A stretch of DNA of 64,000 nt from Megalobrama amblycephala. Taxonomy: Eukaryota > Chordata > Actinopteri > Cypriniformes > Xenocyprididae. Where the stretch lies: the NCBI RefSeq assembly GCF_018812025.1, contig NC_063052.1, positions 17,195,414 to 17,259,413 of the forward strand. The letters run 5' to 3'. This document shows, in pieces, positions 27,701 to 36,690 of this stretch. Made by a program: the position numbers and the translations under genes. The first letter of the stretch is position 1. Each line of letters opens with the position of its first letter. The notes under the pieces were generated by a model, which made no database searches, had not been told where the DNA came from, and saw only the letters and a program-made list of their open reading frames with translations.

Positions 27701-30394
27701 TAACTTTAACCGTACACCGCAGTCATCTCGTATGCAAATGTAAACGTTTGAAAGTCGGGTGGATTCTGATTGGCTGTTTTTATTGTTCATCAGCTAGAAA
27801 AAAAAATTATTCTGATAAGTGATCCCACTGATATAGTATAGGCCTAGTTCCTCAGTATTGTTATGGTTATAGTTGTAGTGTGGACTTCTTTATTCTCATA
27901 GAATTAGAATGATTATTAATTGATTCAATGATTACATTGAATTCTCAGCTCGAATGCAAGTCATAAGAGAAATTGAAAAGTAACTAGTCATTAGATAAGT
28001 GTCTGCAGCACAGATCACTGTCAATAATGTCTTTGAAACCATTGCATTGTGGGGGCTTTTGATGAGCGCATACATAAATGCTGTAGTCACTTTAATGAGG
28101 CCCTGACCTCTGCACACAAAAAAATTCATCAACTACATTACGAAATGAGAACCGTTGCTTGAACTCTCATACCTGAGGCAGCAGGCAAAAACATTTGTTT
28201 CTACAGCAAAGACTCGGTACATTAATTCTTGTAGGAAAAAGTTTTCCATGACATTAAACTCTGTTAACACACATTGGCCATAGATGTACTACAACAACAT
28301 CCCTTGCCATTTTAAGGCATGTCTGGCCTTCAACATACACAAACTCTTATTAGCTCAGTTTGGTGTGTGTTTAGTAAGCCACCTGACTGCAATGCACTTC
28401 CAGCTCAGGCATAAAGCGCCCATTGTTCTCCCACTACGCAGAGAGAAACAAGCCCAAGACTTTGATTAAGGTCAAGAACAAGACCATGGGGACCAATTCG
28501 TAAACAAGATAAATACACACGGATCTCAAAGTCAGACTGGTTTGCTCCCAAAGAACTTCTTTATAACCATCTCAAGCTCATTTGTGGTCATCCAACTAGC
28601 CAAAACTGGTCTAATAACCTGGGGCAGAGTGAGATCATCTAGATTGAGGAAATCTGAATCCTGATCAAAAGACTGCTTTGCATTAAATGGCACATAATGG
28701 TATCAGTAACTTTTAATGTGATGATGCCTACCGTTCTACTTTAAAATGCTCCCGCAAGTGTTTGAGTTAGTGCTTCAAAGGTTTCTATTTACAGCGCGTT
28801 TTATCAGCATGGAGCAATGTAGCCAATCACAGACATATCTGTTGAGCGTGTGAACGCGATGACCATTCAAATGTATTTAGTTAGTTAGTTAGACAGAATC
28901 TGCTCAACACAGCTGAGTTTTTGCTGTTTTGCAAACTCCTTTTATAATGAATCATTTCATTATAACCAAAAAAGTATAAATACAATGTAATTAACACAGG
29001 AGTTTTCGCAAGAGCTGAACTTGACAGCTTCAGTGATTATAATGCCAGCAATCTTTGCTCGCTTTCTGTATGTAACATATATTTTTCATGCTGCTAACTA
29101 CACATTGCAAAGTATATGGATTGACAACTGTATTTAAATGTATGACTGACAGACAGTGATAACCATAGCAATGGACGGACTGTCAACCACTATGACAAAT
29201 GTCTGAGGTCAGCCGCTGCTTCTCTGGGGCTCAATATGATGTCGCCCTGTTGGTTTCAGATCAAAATCAGACCACATTGGTATTGAAGATAAGCTTCTTT
29301 CATACAGGGTTTACACCAAAATCCTCTATTTCGCCACTGCCAGAATGATGTAAATAGACCAAACTTGAGATCTTTATTGTTTTGGGATTTGTGACACACA
29401 AGTATGTTCACCCACAACTCTACATTTCTTTATCTGAAACCTCTAACAGCGACCCAGACTAATACGTCAAAGTGGGTGCTGAATCAACATTTACACCAGA
29501 CACAGGTCAACACCTCTCGACCCACAGTTTCCATAGTTCTGAGATTAACACTAGTTTCTAACACAGTTGCGGGAATCCTACAGCTATGATCCTAGAAACT
29601 AATTTGCTCATTCTCACTATTACTATAACTCTCTTGGGGAAGTTGGGGAACAAACCTTACACTAAATCAGCCTTTGAACTCACTCTGGATGACGTAAGAC
29701 TGCCATTTATCAACATATATCTGAATTCTCATTTACAGCAAAACGCACTCGATTTCTACCGAAGTGTACTAGTTCTGGCAAGGTAAGTTAGCTATTACAG
29801 GAAATAATCCAACGTACAACAAGTAACAGCAACAGTCACTGAGAAAATTACTACAATTTGGCGTACATTAAATATTAGCGTGCAATCTGTTGCAAAATAA
29901 ACCACTAAGCCATTAACAATGAGTCGAAAAACAATCTTTGTGTATAATGCAGAACAAAGGTTTAGTGACATCTAACCGCAGTGATACAGCAGATAAATGT
30001 TTTATTTTAACAGACTTCCTGGTTACAAATGAGTGAATTGAGCAAACTGAGCAAACAGAAACAAATGGACAATGCGATAACTGCTACATGCCTACGGTAA
30101 CGTTAGGTCCATCTAATGTCGGACGAACCACAGGCCCCTTTAAAGCGATTTTACTTCCCTACACACCAGCTAGCGGGCGTACAACATCAAATAGTCGCTT
30201 ATTTGTTGTAAAATGACAAATGTGAGAATCGACTTCGTGTAATATAAGTGTAAATGTTCGCTTTCACATTCGCCAGCGAGAGCGAACTGTGAAAGCGAAC
30301 ACACGACCGTTAGCCAAACCGTCAAACTAGCCTTTTATATCATGAAATACAACGGCGACTCACCTTTCAAGTCATCCACGTAAAAGCATTTCAT
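1481..30394 (-). CDS. rnf19a: RNF19A E3 ubiquitin ligase, RING-IBR-RING, membrane-anchored (3' part outside window)
   Basis: RBR-class E3 ligase that takes ubiquitin from an E2 onto a RING2 cysteine and passes it to substrates; the family (dorfin) is anchored in internal membranes by two C-terminal segments. Coding exons are 11226-12069, 5775-5983, 4433-4577, 4086-4248 and 1481-1595, plus a likely first exon 30364-30394; all junctions are in phase with GT/AG ends. Counted from the Met at 11827, RING1 spans about residues 108-155 (CPLC start, SCPEC end), IBR about 195-240, RING2 about 277-312 with the catalytic Cys in DGSCNHMTC near residue 292, and the first hydrophobic segment about 337-371. 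Near-identity to human RNF19A through RING1, RING2 and [13 protein letters not shown], and the [12 protein letters not shown] stretch, separate it from RNF19B. The remaining half (second membrane segment and acidic/serine-rich tail) lies left of the window. Two starts are possible: 11827, matching the human MSLH start context, or 30394 in exon 1. Confidence 0.96.
1596..4085. other. rnf19a intron 5
   Basis: 2.5-kb intron. It holds the element at 2798-3654. The stretches 1596-2790 and 3660-4085 are AT-rich with short A and T runs and show nothing else I can name. Confidence 0.7.
2798..3654. mobile_element. Non-autonomous DNA transposon with TAA duplication (PIF/Harbinger-like)
   Basis: The ends are inverted: GGGTGTTTTCACACCT at 2798 against AGGTGTGAAAGCACCC ending 3654, each flanked by TAA (2795-2797, 3655-3657). 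A 3-bp TWA duplication is the hallmark of PIF/Harbinger. Inside are many GGTTCGG/CCGAACC motifs and a short palindrome at 3481-3528 (GCGTACCGAGACC and its complement). No transposase frame. Confidence 0.65.
4086..4248 (-). CDS. rnf19a: rnf19a exon 5: first transmembrane segment
   Basis: Encodes [20 protein letters not shown], then a long hydrophobic run ([31 protein letters not shown]) closed by RK. A basic flank followed by about 30 apolar residues indicates a membrane anchor, as in human RNF19A. Acceptor GACACAG|TCCTTC, donor AGAAAG|GTGGGT. 163 bases. Confidence 0.96.
4433..4577 (-). CDS. rnf19a: rnf19a exon 4: RING2 with catalytic cysteine
   Basis: Encodes [20 protein letters not shown], then [20 protein letters not shown] and EISDLHYL. 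In RBR ligases the Cys of the GSCNHM motif (codon 4515-4513) forms the ubiquitin thioester. Acceptor CCCCAAAG|CTGAT, donor TTAAG|GTCAGT. 145 bases. Confidence 0.97.
4578..5774. other. rnf19a intron 3, no recognised content
   Basis: 1.2 kb, AT-rich. I find no exon, repeat end or long frame in it. The short intron 4249-4432 contains only an A-run near 4296. Confidence 0.6.
5775..5983 (-). CDS. rnf19a: rnf19a exon 3: IBR domain
   Basis: Translates as [13 protein letters not shown]..., [16 protein letters not shown] and [17 protein letters not shown], ending in [11 protein letters not shown]. The cysteine and histidine spacing is that of the in-between-RING domain. Acceptor TTTGACAG|GTATG, donor GCTG|GTAAGC. 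209 bases, joins exons 2 and 4 in phase. Confidence 0.96.
7855..8160 (+). repeat. Ancient dispersed fish repeat (CACCGTTCAAAAGT type)
   Basis: Contains CACCGTTCAAAAGT, CTCTTATGCTCACAAAGG, CTGCATTTATTTAATCAAAA, GTAATATTGTGAAATATTA and CACATGATCCTTCAGAAGTC in that order. This is a very common interspersed sequence in cyprinid introns that I recognise but cannot assign to a named family. Related fragments lie at 7605-7655, 9100-9215 and 11,085-11,180. Confidence 0.6.
8485..8675. repeat. Palindromic short repeat (foldback MITE)
   Basis: AGAGGTCTTCAACCATGCTC at the left is answered by GAGCATGGTTGAAGACTTC at the right, and CACTGTCCTGCAAAGTTT by AACTTTGCAGGACAGTG. The whole ~190 bp folds as one hairpin. 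Degenerate relatives lie at 55,990-56,090 and 56,610-56,735. Confidence 0.65.
9240..9561. repeat. Right half of a TTAA-ended foldback MITE
   Basis: Shares CAGAAGGCCTTTATTAA, ATTATAAAGCTTGG, CACCTAGGATGGCG and GTGAGTAAATCATGGGGTAA with the complete element at 63,200-63,859. It ends in GGGTGAATTAACCCTTTAA. The left arm is lost. Confidence 0.55.
11226..12069 (-). CDS. rnf19a: rnf19a exon 2: serine-rich N-terminus and RING1
   Basis: The acceptor is a pyrimidine tract ending TCTCACAG at 12070; the donor is GCGG|GTAAGT at 11225. The conserved start ATG lies at 11827-11825 (MSLHQQQQ..., then [10 protein letters not shown] and basic [14 protein letters not shown]). A poly-Ser run (about residues 92-103) precedes RING1, ECPLCLLRH to SCPEC. 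The exon ends within WCPAPDCG, the first zinc ligands of the IBR. The 242 bases upstream of the ATG are also open in frame (Pro/Ser-rich, about 80 codons) and become coding if exon 1 supplies the start. An antisense open frame over this exon is a shadow of its codon bias. Confidence 0.96.
15677..16803. mobile_element. Non-autonomous hAT element, 1.1 kb, exact 8-bp target duplication
   Basis: Starts TAGGGATGTCCCGATCACG and ends with the inverted form GATCTGGACATCCCTA. It is flanked by CCATTAGA on both sides (15669-15676 and 16804-16811). An 8-bp duplication and TAGGG ends are hAT features. Subterminal CCGAGTCCGAGTC and GATCGGGCCCGA motifs repeat near each end. No transposase frame. Confidence 0.85.
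17043..17073. repeat. (ATT)n microsatellite
   Basis: About ten uninterrupted ATT units. Confidence 0.95.
18349..19206. mobile_element. Non-autonomous hAT element, 0.86 kb
   Basis: TAGGGGTGGGCGATATG at the left is mirrored by TAGCGCTCACCCCTA at the right. Flanks TCCAAGAC (18341-18348) and ACCAAGAC (19207-19214) match 7 of 8. No coding frame. Confidence 0.75.
19778..21052. mobile_element. Composite hAT-like region with three TAGGGCTGG ends
   Basis: Left end TAGGGCTGGGCGATATGACC at 19778. An inverted end CGTCCAGCCCTA finishes at 20846 and a second, TATCGCCCAGCCCTA, at 21052. The flanks of the outer pair (CTAATTAA, CTATTTAG) match only 6 of 8, so either two elements overlap or one is old. Between the two right ends lies unique-looking sequence. 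An (ATAA)n run is at 20747-20769. Confidence 0.55.
21699..21755. repeat. (CA)n microsatellite
   Basis: About 28 uninterrupted CA units. The Thr-His open frame across it is an artefact. Confidence 0.97.
22977..24290. mobile_element. hAT element interrupted by a second transposon
   Basis: TAGAGCTGCACGATTAATCG at the left and CAGAATCGTGCAGCTCTA at the right, with GTCCCAGC (22969-22976) and GTCCCATC (24291-24298) matching 7 of 8. About 520 bp once the insert 23440-24232 is removed. Confidence 0.75.
23440..24232. mobile_element. Nested 0.79-kb DNA transposon with 5-bp duplication CTATT
   Basis: CAGTGTTTCCCATACATTGA at the left is answered by CTGTGGGAAACACTG at the right. CTATT occurs immediately outside both ends (23435-23439, 24233-24237), and removing one copy restores ATATCTATTTGAAACC across the outer element. 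A GC-rich palindrome (GGGGGGGCATGCCCCC) sits near 24156. The superfamily is uncertain. Confidence 0.65.
24303..24912. mobile_element. DNA transposon with CTGTCCACACCA inverted ends
   Basis: CTGTCCACACCACAG at 24303 is inverted as CTTGGTGTGGACAG ending 24912; GATAATGATATAG is likewise mirrored by ATCGTTATCGTT. A second, shorter relative occupies about 27,684-27,886 (ATCCACACCAATG ... GTAGTGTGGAC). The target duplication is not resolved because the left end abuts the hAT at 24290. Confidence 0.55.
24424..24582 (+). pseudogene. MADF/Myb-like DNA-binding fragment in a transposon
   Basis: [20 protein letters not shown] followed by [20 protein letters not shown] and [10 protein letters not shown]. 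The pattern [22 protein letters not shown] is that of MADF-type accessory proteins of PIF/Harbinger elements. The frame reaches a plausible donor (AAATG|GTGAGA) and then a stop, so it may be a first exon left behind. This is an assignment by pattern only. Confidence 0.35.
24933..25698. repeat. Right portion of a TTAA element also present at 48,028-48,978
   Basis: Shares GCATATGCCAGC, CATCAGACTAGGTAA, ACTGACATGATCCATGATAA, AATTATGCCCCAAAATAGGC and CACATTCAGGGGACACCTTA in the same order, ending GATGGCACCTTTAA. The left terminus is missing. Confidence 0.75.
25708..26653. mobile_element. Non-autonomous hAT element, 0.95 kb, exact 8-bp target duplication
   Basis: TAGGGATGCACCGATATGA to TACATCGGTGCATCCCTA, flanked on both sides by GTACGAAC (25700-25707, 26654-26661). 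Subterminal GGCCGATACCGATAT repeats are mirrored by ATATCGGCGGCCAATA. The interior is AT-rich, with no transposase. Confidence 0.88.
30256..30300. promoter_or_regulatory. Perfect 13-bp inverted repeat GTTCGCTTTCACA in the start of rnf19a intron 1
   Basis: Arms 30256-30268 and 30288-30300 are exact reverse complements separated by 19 bases, about 64 bases downstream of the exon 1 donor. The arms read GTGAAAGCGAAC, which resembles an interferon-stimulated response element (GAAANNGAAA type). The function is inferred only. Confidence 0.35.
30364..30394 (-). CDS. rnf19a: rnf19a candidate first coding exon (alternative N-terminus)
   Basis: Just inside a CpG-rich segment, an ATG at 30394-30392 opens [10 protein letters not shown] and runs to a strong donor (AAAG|GTGAGT, last exon base 30364). 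The split codon G|AT joins exon 2 at 12069 exactly in frame, giving [11 protein letters not shown] and then the stop-free 5' part of exon 2 down to the MSLH methionine. The donor and location are what is expected of the rnf19a first exon. Whether this ATG or the downstream one is used for translation is inferred, not shown. I do not recognise this N-terminus in the human protein. Confidence 0.5.
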
Positions 30395-30640
30395 TCCAGG
30401 TAACAAATAAAGGCGAAAAACTCCGAGTGTGGTGTAAGAAGAAGGCTACTTTAGGGAGTTGTTTTGTCGGGCTGAAGTCGGGCCGTTCTGTGTCCCGTCC
30501 TCCGCTCGCTCGCTCACTCGCTCTGACTCACTGGCATCCGTCTCGCTCTCTTCTCACATATCAGTTCAAACTCAAATCTCGCGAGAGTCGACGTGCATTC
30601 CTCAAAGTAACAATACTTGAAGAAAATTAAATATTCTTAT
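30395..30640 (-). promoter_or_regulatory. rnf19a: CpG-rich promoter and 5' leader of rnf19a (approximate)
   Basis: CpG density rises sharply against the AT-rich surroundings: repeated CGCTCGCTCACTCGCTC, TCTCGCGAGAG at about 30577 and GGGCCG. The segment lies immediately upstream of the exon 1 donor. TCTCGCGAGA is a known promoter motif of TATA-less vertebrate genes. The transcription start itself cannot be fixed from sequence, and a divergent transcript cannot be excluded. Confidence 0.6.
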
Positions 30641-33021
30641 AGTGTTTACATAAACCCATTTCCCTAGACTCGAGGTGTTTGTACATTGTTTTAATCCACC
30701 GTGTTTCTTTGCTCGTTTCTTTATCTGTCAAAAAACTCTGACAGCTATGCGTTTATAAATGAGGAAATTAATTGATGTCCTTTTGTTTTTGTAATATTTT
30801 TCACAAGTTTATTTAATATTTTAATTAGGCCTAGCTACTTAATATTTTTTTAGTAAGAATTGTACTGAATGTACGTTTTCTGCACATTTTTGAAGAATAC
30901 AAAATAAAATCAAATGCTTTATTTCATGCTTATTTCAGAAAAGACACAAATCAATCAAACATAAATGTTGAAAAATAAATATAACAATTTGTGACAAGTA
31001 TGATAGTTGAAGTACAGTAGTTTTATACCATTTCACAACCTTTTCTAATTAAATTTTTATCTTTTTTTAAATACCTTGACATATGGTAATCATTCTTGAC
31101 CATATATCAAATATCATATGGTATAATTTGTTCACTTTCCTGTATAATACATAAATAAAGCTTTAAAAATGTAAAGACTATTTATTAAAGTACCATCACT
31201 GTACCAGACAGTCTTTTTTTGTAAGGGTATATTATTTATATAGTCAAATAATTGGTTTCATGTGTCCAGTAATGTTACAAGCCGGGAAACCCTGGTAATT
31301 TGGATCATTGTGGTCAAAACTCACACAGTTAAATGGCAAAAGCACTTAAAAACTTATTTCCATATTGAGCAATTCAGCAGCTGCCTGACGGTGCCCAAAC
31401 CAGGGGTCTAATTATAGAGAGTTTAAACACAAAACTGTCCTCATATGAAGTTAATCAGAGCCAAGCAAAATATTCAGTTTTGTTGGATACTGGTTAATGA
31501 TGACAGGGCACATGGTTCTAGTGTTTTATTAATAAAGTAAGCTTTTGTGGCGTCCCCTATTTACAAATGTGATGTGATCTGCAATCCTGTATTGGAGTAA
31601 TGTTTTCCAAAAGGAATTTTCCAGATCTCAAAACAATTTGGAATACACTAGAAGACAACTCTCCTCCATGTCTTACGTCACATAAAGGAATGATGTGCCT
31701 CATGTTAAGAGAGCTAGATGTCTCATCGCACACGCCCAGTTACTCACGCAAACAATAGCACCTTACAAAACAATCACAGGGCCATTTGCATCTCAGTGTT
31801 GAATGCATCACAGCTCATGTGCATATGTATGTGTCCTCTTTGAGAGTCCTTTTTAATTCTAATGTGAAAGAGAGTGGGGAAACAGCTTTTACCTGGATTT
31901 ACACAATATACATCCCTTCTAAAGCTGCAAAAAAAAAAAAAAACACTAAAACCTGGCAGAAACCAAAAATGGGCCACAACATCAAGGTTTAAATATGAAT
32001 GTAAAGACAATGGGTGCATCTCAATCAGCTCCATAGCTTCCTTTGTCGTGAATCAGCATATCGTGTACAGGTAAGTACAGTAAGGACCCTGCTCACTACA
32101 CATTGGGACACTGATGACTTTAGTTCCAGCGACATCTCAACATCCTCATTGTACAAGATATCACTACAGGTATTTATGAACAACAGCAGAACTGATATCT
32201 TTCTGACATTATTTTTTAATGTTACATTATGATAAATATCTGGATTGTTACATATACGGCAGCATTTAAGAAGAAAAAATCCTTAGCGTTGTGCCCTGAT
32301 TTTATCAAAGAACTGGATTTAAACAGTTAAACTGAATGATTTCTGATTGAATATTCATAATAAATATATATTTTTGGCATAACAAATAAGAAAATAAACA
32401 TCGTAAATGTTCTTTATCACTAGAATAAAAATGAAATAACCTGTTAAACATTAAAGTATTATGCATTTCCTTATACAGAACCCTTTTTGGCATTCAGTGT
32501 TCTTTAAAACTGAGTCAAGAATCCTATAGGGATCTATATTAAACCCCACTGAACCTTTTCTTGTGTGCATCCTCAAATCAATGTTGTTGTTTTTTCTGGC
32601 AGAAGGGACACACAATCTTTAACAAAATCAGTATTGTCAGCTGAGTAAATCATGAGACACAACAGGATGTAGAAAAAACCTGAATCGTTGATAAATGATT
32701 TACAAGGATCAATCACAACTCATTTTATTCCGTCTGAGAGAGGAACCAGGGAGTTTCTATTATGTCTGAAAGGTTTCCTTGCCTATTTTGCTGTGTTGGT
32801 TGACAAAGGTAATGAATAAAATTAACTAACTCATGATCAATAGGTAACATGAATGTAATTAGTGTATGTTATTATTCCTCAAGGACTGCAGTAAGGAACC
32901 CTAAAGCTGAAATTCAATTCTGCTCACACTTGTAAAAGTCAAGCATTTTAGCATTATTTTATGTAACTCAGTGGGCAAGCAAAGATTTATCATTGACTGC
33001 AGACTGTACAAAGAGAATCAT

Positions 33022-33297
33022 CAAGCTTAAAGGGTTAGTTCACCCAAAAATGAACTAATTTATTACTTACCCTCATGCCGTTCCACACCCCTAAGACCTT
33101 TGTTAATCTTCAGAACACAAATTAAGATATTTTAGTTTAAATCTGATGGCTCCGTGAGGCCTCCATAGGGAGCAATGGACACTTCCTCTCTCAAGATCCA
33201 TAAAGGTACTGAAAACATATTTAAATCGGTTCATGTGAGTACAGTGGTTCAATATTAATATTATAAAGCGACGAGAATATTTTTGGAGCGGAATCAT
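33022..33297. repeat. Single arm of the 44-kb foldback element
   Basis: From TTAAAGGGTTAGTTCACCC to GAATATTTTTGGAGCG it matches the left arm of 43,520-44,313 almost base for base, then stops where the palindrome centre would begin. Confidence 0.8.
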
Positions 33298-33453
33298 GGC
33301 GACGAGTGGCTGAGGTGGAGCCAGGGTACCAGAGGACTGCGGCGATAATGGTGTGAGTGAGCCCTTAGGTCAGGGGTTAGCAAGTAAGTTTGGCATCGGA
33401 CCAAAACAAATTTTGCTACTAGATGACGGGCCAGAACAAAGTCAAAGGATAAT

Positions 33454-34113
33454 TTAAAGGGATAGTTCACCCAAAAATGAAAATTTGATGTTTATCTGCT
33501 TACCCCCAGGGCATCCAAGATAGGTGACTTTGTTTCTTCAGTAGAACACAAATGATGATTTTTAACTCCAACCGTTGCCGTCTATCAGTCAAATAATGGG
33601 AGCGAATGGGAACTCGAACAATAAGAGTCGAAAAAACGTGCATAGACAAATCCAAATTAAACCATGCAGCTCGTGACGACACATTGATGTCCTAAGACAC
33701 AAACCGATCGGTAAGCTTAGTAAGGTCTGATCACGCTCTGACACCGGAAGTAATGTCTAGCACTCATTGAAGTCTATTCGCGAGACATCACTGCCGTTGT
33801 CAGAGCGTGATCAGATAAAAAAATGATATAAATACTGTTCGGTTTCTCGCACAAACCGATCGTTTCGTGCCTTAGGACATCAATGTGTCATCACGAGCCG
33901 CAGGGTTTAATTTGGATTTGTCTGTGCATGTTTTTTTTTACTCTTACAGACGAAGTTCCCATTGCTATGCATTATACAGCTGACAGACGGCAACGGTTGC
34001 AGTTAAAAATCATCATTTGTGTTCTGAAGAAACAAAGTCACCTACATCTTGGATGCACTGGGGGTAAGCAGATAAACATCAAATTTTCATTTTTGGGTGA
34101 ACTATCCCTTTAA
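33454..34113. mobile_element. TTAA-bounded foldback element (0.66 kb)
   Basis: TTAAAGGGATAGTTCACCC at the left and GGGTGAACTATCCCTTTAA at the right. The inverted complementarity continues inward (TTTTTAACTCCAACCGTTGC against GCAACGGTTGCAGTTAAAAA, and GTCAGAGCGTGATC against GATCACGCTCTGAC). Nearly the whole element is a hairpin. Confidence 0.8.
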
Positions 34114-34704
34114 GAAATTAATTGATGAAAAAAGCAACTAGAATTGCCTGTGACAGACTGTTACAGTGTCTTTTGTAACTGGTAGTGAGCGGTTACTCTG
34201 TGTTAAATCCTGTAGTAGGACAGTCATTAACAAAAAGCCATGTCTGTGTGGCGGTGTCCGGGTTTTACAATGGATAAATGAAAAAAGCAGAGTTTTGACA
34301 CGCAACCTGGCAAGTATCTTCATTCACCAACTTGCAACACAGACTGTCTTGCTAAAACACACATATGTGGGAGATGCGGAATGGATAAAAATAACTCAAA
34401 AAATAAAAGAGGACTTAAATAAGCCCATTAATGGCATGTTTGAGTCACACTCTTAATGAACTATGTTTTATTTCCTCTTTCCATATTGTGAATAGTAAAT
34501 GTGTATCGTTTTAATTTGCTTGTTACACAATGGAGCCTAACTTTTTGTAATAAATATTTGGCGTAGCCTACTTTTACACTCAGAATTATTCCTTGGCATT
34601 CTCACGTACTAAACTGCATTGTTTTTAATTGTTTGCATACTGGAGGTACGCTATTATGTTGTGTGCAGAGTGATGTTAACATTTAAGCTAGCTGGTGAGA
34701 GAAA

Positions 34705-34890
34705 ATGGCACTATCAAAGAGTCTAATGAGGAAAGTTGACAGCGAAAATAGGGCTTAAAAGAAGAATGGAAAGACAACTATGCGTTCATCCTACCTAGTT
34801 TTGTGAATGCAAAGCCAGTGTGTCTTATCTGCAATGAAGTTGTCGCTGTTTGCAAATTATATAATATTAGTAATAATATAATGTCAAGGT
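34705..34890 (+). pseudogene. hAT transposase N-terminal remnant (GTF2IRD2/Charlie-type), frameshifted
   Basis: ATG at 34705 reads MALSKSLMRKVDSENRA, then a stop. Shifting one frame continues KEEWKDNYAFILPSFVNAKP and VCLICNEVVAVCKLYN. The ENRAxKEEWxxxYxFILP...KPVCLICNExVAVCK signature belongs to the hAT transposases related to the C-terminus of GTF2IRD2. A one-base loss after ENRA breaks the frame; the rest of the gene is gone. Confidence 0.65.
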
Positions 34891-34919
34891 CCCGCACACA
34901 CTATACTGCAGAACAACTC

Positions 34920-35560
34920 ATTATGTCAGTGTGAAATAAACAGTTCTGGAAATGCAGAAATTAAAGTGACATCCCCGTAGAATGACCAGAAAAATCTCAT
35001 CGGCCAGTCTGCTCCAGAATCCCTTTATTTGCGCCAGGTTGCATGTGGCGAGATGGCAAACGCTGACAAACTCCACCACATATTCTTCTAAGTCTTTGCC
35101 GCTTTGAAAAATAAAAATCACAGGCCCTCAGGGGGCCCATCAGGGCAAATTCCCCATCAGGGCAATATTTATAGAGGCAATCTCCATCTTTACTTTAGGT
35201 CTGGTATTCTGTCACGTTTAGAGTCCGATGATGATGAGCAGAGGCAAAGAAGATCAAATTTAAGAGCTTTTATTAAATAAAGTAAACTCAGGTAATCCAA
35301 TAGAGAGAAACATAAACAAAACAGTGTGTAGTAGAACACTACAATACCAGATAATGAACTAAAGAAACTGAAGAGCTTAAATACACAGGGTGATGAACTC
35401 AATGACGAACAGGTGAGAAATAATGAAAGAATTAACATACCAACAAATGAAGAATAGGAAAAAATGGAACAAAGGAAAACAGGTAACCAAGGAAACACAA
35501 ACTAAAAGTTCATGAAAACAAAACAAACAGGCAGACCATGAAGAAAATGTCTCGTTAATT
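34920..35560 (-). pseudogene. Possible retrotransposon gag-like remnant and adjoining repeat
   Basis: Minus-strand frame 35121-34921 contains SGKDLEEYVVEFVSVCHLAT then QIKGFWSRLADEIF, which resembles gag-like domains of fish LTR retroelements. The adjoining 35,190-35,560 (GAGCTTTTATTAAATAAAGT, CAGGTGATGAACTC-like) resembles a widely dispersed fish repeat. Weak similarity judged by eye only. Confidence 0.3.
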
Positions 35561-36419
35561 CTCATTAATACTCAAAAATAGGCTTCATTTGTATATAGTT
35601 TTTCATTTTTATATACATATATTCTTTTCTTTTTTAAGTGCGGGTAAGGAACTCAAATGCAGCTACTTATAGCTGTACACTCTGTTTAATGATTTCAGAG
35701 TATCTGTAACAGCAGGGCCATAATGGGCATGTTCATTCATGTGTACCAGGTAAACCGCATGAACATCTTACAGTATTGCCCTGCACATAGCAACTGGTGT
35801 CAATAGAAATCATGCTCTTCTCTTTGAAGATCACTTCTGTTTTTCAAATCTATATCTAAGAGGCTTTACAAAAAGCATTCAGCTTAAGGCAACTCAATTC
35901 AACTTTATTTTTATTAACTTTATTTATTTACTTTCATGCGCCAATAGGATTTCTAGCACTGTATTACACCATTTCAACTGCAGTGTAGATGTAAAACAGG
36001 CTGTAGGCATTCATTTTGCTAGATACATTTATCAAAAGTGACTTACATTGCATACAGTGCATATCAGTGTTTCCTGTGAAACAAAACCATGACCTTTGCA
36101 CCACTAGTGCCACACTCTCCCAGCTGAGATACAAGAACATTTCTGATGCCCGAGGCATTTCATGGAACAACTGTTGAGACAACATGTTATGTTCACCTGG
36201 TTGGGAGGGAAAATCAGTGAGTAATTGTAATGACTGGCCCTAGGAGAGTTGTTAAGGGTTCAAGCACTCAAGCATGAGCAAGCACTTGTGGCCAGGTAGA
36301 TACAGACATGCGCATTTGGCTTCAGCCTTATAGAGACAAACCAGTGACTGAATGCATGGTTTCAATTCTATATTTGCAAAGAGGTGCTAGGATTATAGAG
36401 GCATTACTAAGCTTAAGGG

Positions 36420-36690
36420 TTAAATGATTAGTTCACTTTAAAATGAAAATTACCCCAAGATTTACTCACCCTCAAGCCATCCTAGGTGTATTTGAACACA
36501 ACACAGTCGGAGTTATGTTAATAAATATCCTGACGCGTCCAAGCTTTATAATGGCAGTGAATGGGACCAACGAGTATGAAGCACAAGAAAGTGTATCCAT
36601 CGATCATAAACGTACTCCACATGGCTCTGGGGTGGTGGGGGTTGGGGGGGTTTAATAAAGGCCTTCTGAAGCGAAACGGAACTGACGCAA
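36420..36690. repeat. Left arm of the 63-kb TTAA foldback family
   Basis: ATTAGTTCACTTTAAAATGA, ATTACCCCAAGATTTACTC, ATAAATATCCTGACGCGTCC, AAGCTTTATAATGGCAGTGA and TTAATAAAGGCCTTCTGAAG match 63,200-63,440 or its opposite arm in order. Confidence 0.7.

Larger units (their letters stand above)
12070..30363. other. rnf19a intron 1 (18.3 kb)
   Basis: Filled by the elements listed between 15,677 and 26,661. The stretches 12,540-15,660, 16,812-18,340, 21,061-22,968 (apart from a CA repeat) and 26,662-30,060 show no exon-like frame or transposon end that I can support, apart from a degenerate MITE right end near 12,300-12,537 (ending TTTTTGGTGGACTCTTCCTT) and a fragment at 27,684-27,886. Confidence 0.6.

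Noticed and set aside
29404..29786. Two overlapping open frames near the promoter, with a splice-donor-like GGCAAGGTAAG at 29,777
   Set aside because: Composition is that of non-coding DNA, with no known domain. A divergent or upstream rnf19a exon was considered, but nothing ties it to a transcript.
33500..34113. Similar 60-76 codon frames on both strands
   Set aside because: Mirror images from the arms of a foldback element, not proteins.
34166..34456. 96-codon plus-strand frame starting MSFVTGSERLLCVKS
   Set aside because: No recognisable domain, no splice context, and it lies between transposon pieces. Possibly part of the degraded hAT, but that cannot be supported.
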